The notes beneath the pieces were generated by a model, which searched no databases, had not been told where the DNA came from, and worked only from the letters and a program-made list of their open reading frames with translations. A DNA stretch of 9,143 bases from an uncultured Alistipes sp. (GTDB lineage: Bacteria > Bacteroidota > Bacteroidia > Bacteroidales > Rikenellaceae), in NCBI GenBank assembly GCA_904502005.1, contig CAJGDC010000061.1, forward strand, positions 1-9,143, in the 5' to 3' direction. The position numbers were made by a program, and so were the translations under genes. Positions 6,635 through 9,143 of this stretch are shown in pieces (the stretch's first letter is position 1; each line of letters opens with the position of its first letter).

Positions 6635-7303
6635 TTAAACCTTCTTTTTGCGTACTTTTTTCAAGATTTCAGGTTCTTTTTCGAGTAAATCAGTCAATTT
6701 ATCTTTCCTGAATCTCCAACCATCACCTGTACAATACTGAATCTTCTTTTTCAGAAGAACTCCATCATTGATGATGTTTTGTGCGGTATTGGTTCCACAA
6801 TCAAGAAACGCAGCCAAACCTTTTACTCCTTTTATTAAGTTTGCATCAGAAGTAGATACTTGCTCCTTAACTTCAACAGATGTAGTTGTCGGGCTACCTG
6901 TTGAGGTATAACCAATAGCAGCAGCAAACTCATTAAGATAATACTTTTGCAAGGATACACATTCACATATCATTTTCACGAAGTCACGCTCCGTTCTAAG
7001 GCTTACATTGGTATTTCCCGCCTCTATCTCCCTATTCATAGATTCCAAGATAGATTCATCGGGAACATCAAAGAGCCTCTGTGATTCTGCATACCTATCG
7101 ATGATATTGATAAAACCTCCCTTTGCCTCTGTGCTCAGGAATGGAATTTCAAGCAACGCATCTTCATATAGGCGATGTAATCGTTTTTGAAATGCCATAG
7201 AAGTCTCCTCTAAGGTGATATCATTATAAGAGAAATAGACCTTATAGTCATTTATTATCTCACATCTTCTTAGTTCATTCAACAATGCCTTGATTGCTTC
7301 CAT
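6635..7303 (-). CDS. Island protein with excisionase-like (DUF3853-like) C-terminal domain
   Basis: The protein has 222 residues and no signal peptide. The N-terminal two thirds (1-150) are mainly helical and unrecognised, with many charged residues and a polar linker rich in Ser and Thr (132-152). Residues 156-206 resemble the excisionase-like winged helix found in small Bacteroidetes mobile-element proteins (DUF3853-like). The pattern is IKGVKGLAAFLDCG, then an Asn-rich turn with TAQNIIND, then GVLLKKKIQ and a final strand GWRFRKDKL. Such domains bind DNA and often direct recombination or regulate an element. The very C-terminus is Lys/Arg-rich (KKVRKKKV). It lies tail-first against tRNA-Glu, where island integrase or excisionase genes usually sit. 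ATG at 7303 is chosen because a promoter lies just upstream. Whether it acts as an excisionase or a regulator is not known. Confidence 0.78.
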   Translation of the reverse strand: MEAIKALLNELRRCEIINDYKVYFSYNDITLEETSMAFQKRLHRLYEDALLEIPFLSTEAKGGFINIIDRYAESQRLFDVPDESILESMNREIEAGNTNVSLRTERDFVKMICECVSLQKYYLNEFAAAIGYTSTGSPTTTSVEVKEQVSTSDANLIKGVKGLAAFLDCGTNTAQNIINDGVLLKKKIQYCTGDGWRFRKDKLTDLLEKEPEILKKVRKKKV

Positions 7304-7318
7304 ACTTGAAATTTTTCT

Positions 7319-7350
7319 TAAAGATAAGATAAAAATATTTCATCCACAAA
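7319..7350 (-). promoter_or_regulatory. Promoter of the excisionase-like gene
   Basis: On the minus strand TTTG (7347-7350) lies 20 nt before TATCTTTA (7319-7326), one base from consensus. The expected start is about 7312, leaving a very short leader before the ATG at 7303. A second TAnnTTTG match farther upstream (TATTTTTG on the minus strand, near 7359-7366) lacks a correctly spaced -33 box. Confidence 0.6.
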
Positions 7351-7455
7351 TCACAGCAAAAATAGCCATAATTTCCCTCAAATTTTAGTGCCATTTTTAC
7401 CCGAAATTAGCGGATGAACTCCCCCTTCAAAGAGCAAAGTCTATTTAGCCTAATT

Positions 7456-7483
7456 AGCCTACCAAATCTTATAGCGGTAGGCT
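7456..7483. repeat. Inverted repeat in the spacer 7304-7604
   Basis: AGCCTACC (7456-7463) and GGTAGGCT (7476-7483) form a perfect 8-bp stem with a 12-nt loop. A partial extra copy, TTAGCCTA, lies just before it. No T-run follows on either strand, so it is not a typical terminator; an operator or recombinase site is possible. The rest of 7304-7604 holds the promoter of the minus-strand gene, A/T-rich sequence and the leader repeat at 7561. I see no convincing gene. Confidence 0.55.
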
Positions 7484-7560
7484 TAGTAGGAATGGGTACG
7501 GACTATTGGTCGCAAAAATTTTCACAAAAAAATTACACAAAAAAATACTCAACCTACTAT

Positions 7561-7587
7561 ACTTTTCAAACCTACGAACTATTTATA
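7561..7587 (+). repeat. Leader repeat, copy 1 (before the 59-residue ORF)
   Basis: This 27-bp sequence begins ACTTTTCAAAC and ends AACTATTTATA. It recurs at 7850-7876 with only two mismatches. Weaker similarity extends about 20 bp upstream into an A-run in both copies. It ends 17 nt before the ATG at 7605. Confidence 0.8.
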
Positions 7588-7600
7588 GTAAAATAGGTTT
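7568..7600 (+). promoter_or_regulatory. Nested hairpin immediately before the 59-residue ORF
   Basis: AAACCTA (7568-7574) pairs perfectly with TAGGTTT (7594-7600). Inside its loop lies a second perfect dyad, ACTAT-TT-ATAGT (7578-7589). The structure ends 4 nt before the ATG, so in an mRNA it could block initiation; as DNA it could be an operator. Copy 2 of the leader repeat keeps the inner CTATTTATA but not the outer arm. Confidence 0.5.
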
Positions 7601-7604
7601 TGAT

Positions 7605-7784
7605 ATGGAGTATAAAAGAAAACAAAGAGGTCTATCAGACATCACAAAGAAGAAAATCTCTACAGCCTTAAAGGGTAGAAGGAAGAGTTTAAGTCACTCT
7701 ACAAACATCAGCAAAGGGCTTGAACGCTATTGGTCACAAATCCCAATACAGAAGAGTGATAGCACTACCAATAATGGATTGTAG
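7605..7784 (+). CDS. 59-residue basic protein with NUMOD3-like motifs
   Basis: This is a small, strongly basic protein. The ATG at 7605 is chosen over upstream in-frame ATGs because it follows the leader hairpin and begins the recognisable part. Residues 11-46 contain two tandem helical units, SDITKKKISTALKG and then SHSTNISKGLERYW, in the style of NUMOD3 repeats. NUMOD3 is a DNA-binding module known mostly from GIY-YIG and HNH homing endonucleases. No nuclease domain is present, so this is a free-standing module or a remnant. A strong terminator follows 2 nt after the stop, so it forms its own transcription unit. No clear promoter with both boxes was found; TACTTTTC at 7559-7566 is a possible -7 box. 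Its function is unknown; DNA binding or nucleoid-type activity is inferred from composition. The neighbouring structured RNA region makes a protein-RNA pair worth considering. Confidence 0.6.
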   Translation: MEYKRKQRGLSDITKKKISTALKGRRKSLSHSTNISKGLERYWSQIPIQKSDSTTNNGL

Positions 7785-7786
7785 GA

Positions 7787-7824
7787 AATGCCCTGACCTA
7801 TTATGGTTAGGGCATTACTTTTTT
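7787..7824 (+). terminator. Strong intrinsic terminator after the 59-residue ORF
   Basis: The 12-bp stem AATGCCCTGACC (7787-7798) / GGTTAGGGCATT (7805-7816) has one G-U pair, a 6-nt loop TATTAT and a run of six T (7819-7824). The G-U pair forms only in the plus-strand RNA, fixing the orientation. It isolates the small ORF from the region downstream. Confidence 0.9.
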
Positions 7825-7849
7825 AGAAAAAAAGTTTTCATCTTTCTAA

Positions 7850-7876
7850 ACTTTTCAAACTTACCAACTATTTATA
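7850..7876 (+). repeat. Leader repeat, copy 2 (before the structured region)
   Basis: It is 25/27 identical to 7561-7587. It sits about 60 nt upstream of the predicted start of the structured RNA, while copy 1 sits just upstream of the small ORF. The spacing suggests a duplicated control segment. Confidence 0.8.
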
Positions 7877-7899
7877 TATAGGAATGATTGAAAAAACAC

Positions 7900-7930
7900 T
7901 TGATTTTCTCAATTATTATTTGTATATTTA
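7900..7930 (+). promoter_or_regulatory. Probable promoter of the structured region
   Basis: TTG (7900-7902) lies exactly 20 nt before TATATTTA (7923-7930), a TAnnTTTG box with A at the last base. The predicted start, about 7937, coincides with the beginning of the 16-bp repeat. Two imperfect boxes in A/T-rich DNA make this moderate evidence. Confidence 0.5.
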
Positions 7931-7936
7931 TAAAAA

Positions 7937-7983
7937 TTGAAATTGCCAATGGGCTGATTGTGAACAGTCCGACAAATATAATT
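7937..7983 (+). repeat. Flanking repeat, copy A
   Basis: It begins with TTGAAATTGCCAATGG, identical to 8551-8566, and ends with AAATATAATT (7974-7983), identical to 8590-8599. The middle matches partially (CTGA, TTG, ACA, TCC in order), with two single-base gaps. Confidence 0.85.
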
Positions 7984-8345
7984 AACAAAACAATCTTAAA
8001 ATGGCAGACGACTACACGGCATAGTGTAGATTCAGCCTCGTAGCAATGCAATCAGTAAGCAGAACAGGGCGAGGCTTATACGGAGGGTTGTAATAGAGCC
8101 GAATAGGTATCGAGGCACATAGGATGAAGCGGTCCCCTCTATCGTCAAAAATGGATGCTATATAGGAGAGATTCCTGATTGATGCCTTAAGGAAATCAGG
8201 ATTTTAAGTAGTATAGAGGCTACTTAATCTGAGCGAAACACAAAAGAACCCTTATCTCTCTAAACTTAACATCTTAACGCACAAGGATAGGTATTCTTGA
8301 GATTCCCATAAGGGGATTACTGTATCTATACAGAAGTATATACTA
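7937..8345 (+). ncRNA. Candidate structured non-coding RNA, family unknown
   Basis: About 400 nt without a credible ORF, preceded by a promoter match. Helices seen on the plus strand: CTACAC 8012-8017/8024-8029; AGCCTCG 8034-8040/8070-8076; GGAGGG 8082-8087/CCCTCT 8135-8140, continued by GCCG 8098-8101/CGGU 8130-8133; GAGAGAT 8166-8172/8254-8260, enclosing TCCTGATT 8173-8180/8194-8201 and TTAAGTAG 8204-8211/8220-8227; and GATTCCC 8301-8307/GGGGATT 8312-8318 with an ATAA loop. The 8-nt loop at 8212-8219 is complementary over 7 nt to CCTCTAT (8136-8142), a possible pseudoknot. Several helices use G-U pairs that would become A-C mismatches on the other strand, favouring plus-strand transcription. 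It shows no group II domain V, and I do not recognise a group I core, RNase P or tmRNA. The 3' end is uncertain, probably near the palindromes at 8320-8344. Confidence 0.55.
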
Positions 8346-8480
8346 TTTAATATAAAATACTAATAATCAATAAATTAAAAGATTATTCCATATAATTCTC
8401 TATATCTTCAACATAGATACTTAATTAAAATAAAAAGAATATATAATATTAAAAATCAATAAATTATAAAGTTTTATCAA
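8320..8480. other. Palindromes and very A/T-rich segment
   Basis: CTGTATCTATACAG (8320-8333) and AGTATATACT (8335-8344) are adjacent perfect dyads. From 8341 to 8480 only 17 of 140 bases are G or C by hand count. The segment contains a 13-bp direct repeat AATCAATAAATTA (8365-8377, 8454-8466). There is no ORF. It could hold a transcript end, a promoter or a nucleoid-protein silencing region; the sequence alone does not decide. Confidence 0.6.
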
Positions 8481-8550
8481 ATATCTATCACTTGTTTACT
8501 TGGAAAACCAATGCTGAAAGGTAGTGGTAGTTGGGGGCTTTATATGCTTT

Positions 8551-8599
8551 TTGAAATTGCCAATGGAACTGAGTTGCTCACAATCCTCTAAATATAATT
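8551..8599 (+). repeat. Flanking repeat, copy B
   Basis: Second copy of the repeat at 7937, offset by 614 bp. The first 16 bp are identical, the last 10 bp are identical and the middle is partly conserved. It lies at the end of a short plus-strand reading frame (ATG 8511, stop 8589-8591, 26 codons) whose product shares the residues EIANG with the frame through copy A. Confidence 0.85.
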
Positions 8600-8838
8600 T
8601 GTTTGGTCTGCTTCAACATCCTCAATGGTTGTAATCCAATGTTATCTATGTTCTGCGTGTTCCATTTCAGCAGCTGCAAATAGAATTTTAGCCGCCTTTC
8701 CCCACTTCTACAATTCAATATTTCAAGAATTTCAGCCTGTTTTTCGACAATTTTATACACTACTAACTTGAAAATAATTCCAAGTGAATTATTTGTCAGT
8801 TTTTGGGTGTTATCTCTATATAGACACAGCTATATTTA
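8600..8838. other. Spacer downstream of hsdR without a convincing gene
   Basis: The stretch between repeat B and the hsdR stop has only a 60-codon minus-strand frame (8578-8760) that needs a GTG start and shows no recognisable domain. It may be eroded coding sequence. The only other feature seen is the weak hairpin after hsdR. Confidence 0.5.
8772..8794 (-). terminator. Possible weak terminator after hsdR
   Basis: A perfect 9-bp inverted repeat, AAATAATTC (8772-8780) and GAATTATTT (8786-8794), encloses a 5-nt loop 45 nt downstream of the hsdR stop on the minus strand. The stem is A/T-rich and the U-run short, so termination would be inefficient. Confidence 0.4.
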
Positions 8839-9143
8839 TCAAACATAGGTGCCTGTTTGCGTACCTTGTGGAATAATCACATTATGGATATTATCGATAT
8901 ACTTTCCAAGAGGAATCATATATGGAGTGAATAGAACTAAACGCTCATCAAATGGAGACTCATTCACCACAATCTCCTTTGTGATGTCGCCATTCTCGCA
9001 AACATACTGAACGATGGTATTCAAGAAATCCTCCTGTTCAGCATTGAGTTCACTATCATTCAGGAAATCACTAAATTTCTCCAAAGCCTCTCTTCTATCT
9101 ACTCCAATCAGTGAACGGATAAAGGCTGCAACATTACCTCCAC
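8839..9143 (-). CDS. hsdR: Type I restriction enzyme R subunit (HsdR), C-terminal end only
   Basis: Only the last 100 or so codons are present; the gene continues past the right edge. The visible residues include FIRSLIGVDRREA, then FSDFLND, NAEQEDFLNTIVQYV, ENGDITKE and SPFDERLVLFTPYM. This pattern matches the C-terminal domain of EcoEI/EcoR124-type HsdR subunits (FIRSL-GLDR...A...F..FL, then Q..F...II.Y...NG, then PF). HsdR is the motor and nuclease subunit that, with HsdM and HsdS, translocates and cuts unmethylated DNA. This domain binds the methylase core. The helicase and nuclease parts and the hsdM and hsdS genes are outside the window. The stop TGA is at 8839-8841 and the visible frame is intact. 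Confidence 0.87.
   Translation of the reverse strand, partial: GGNVAAFIRSLIGVDRREALEKFSDFLNDSELNAEQEDFLNTIVQYVCENGDITKEIVVNESPFDERLVLFTPYMIPLGKYIDNIHNVIIPQGTQTGTYV

Noticed and set aside
7414..7596. 60-codon plus-strand ORF overlapping the leader repeat
   Set aside because: It runs through the inverted repeat and low-complexity A-rich DNA, has no recognisable domain, and its end lies inside the hairpin before the 59-residue ORF. Better explained as chance.
8095..8140. Group II intron domain V at GAGCCG...CGGTCC
   Set aside because: The segment is about 45 nt rather than 34, lacks a GNRA tetraloop and the AGC/GUU catalytic pairing, and no intron 5' end GTGYG precedes it.
8173..8240. Hammerhead ribozyme core (CTGATTGA ... 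GCGAAAC)
   Set aside because: The core would be CUGAUUGA with one extra base instead of CUGANGA, and the flanking stems do not form the required three-way arrangement.
7937..8599. Diversity-generating retroelement template/variable repeat pair
   Set aside because: Differences between the copies are not confined to adenines, the repeats are short, and no reverse transcriptase or accessory gene is seen.
8578..8760. 60-codon minus-strand ORF downstream of hsdR
   Set aside because: It needs a GTG start, has no recognisable domain and its end overlaps repeat B. It may be eroded coding sequence, but I cannot support it as a gene.

Overview
The window looks like a Bacteroidales chromosome (phylum Bacteroidota). 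The evidence is promoters of the Bacteroidota type (a TTTG box about 19-20 nt upstream of TAnnTTTG), genes without Shine-Dalgarno sequences, lipoprotein signals typical of the group and the overall gene repertoire. The genus cannot be fixed from what is visible.

Positions 1-6350 are ordinary core genome. A tRNA-Gln(CUG) runs off the left edge on the minus strand. A nucleoside:H+ symporter of the NupG family is divergent from it. metK (S-adenosylmethionine synthetase) converges on the symporter across a shared bidirectional terminator. The metK leader contains a good match to a SAM-II riboswitch aptamer, placed at the predicted mRNA 5' end, so the enzyme that makes SAM is probably controlled by SAM. 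Divergent from metK, with -33 boxes almost touching, is a likely operon of a subtilisin-family lipoprotein protease, a small lipocalin-like lipoprotein and rsmA (16S rRNA dimethyladenosine transferase).

At 6473-6544 lies a tRNA-Glu(CUC) with its own promoter and terminator. Everything to its right looks accessory: it is visibly richer in A+T, gene-poor and repeat-containing. In order it holds a 222-residue protein with an excisionase-like C-terminal domain, a 59-residue basic NUMOD3-like protein with a strong terminator, and about 1 kb without a convincing gene. The 3' end of an hsdR type I restriction gene follows at the right edge. This is the usual anatomy of a tRNA-targeted genomic island carrying a restriction system, but no integrase or second attachment site is in the window.

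The most intriguing stretch is 7937-8345. It has its own promoter match, no credible ORF and many perfect or G-U-compatible helices, including a possible loop pseudoknot. The G-U pairs favour a plus-strand RNA. A 16-bp sequence at its start recurs exactly 614 bp downstream inside a roughly 48-bp imperfect repeat. I propose an unassigned structured non-coding RNA. I do not recognise the family.
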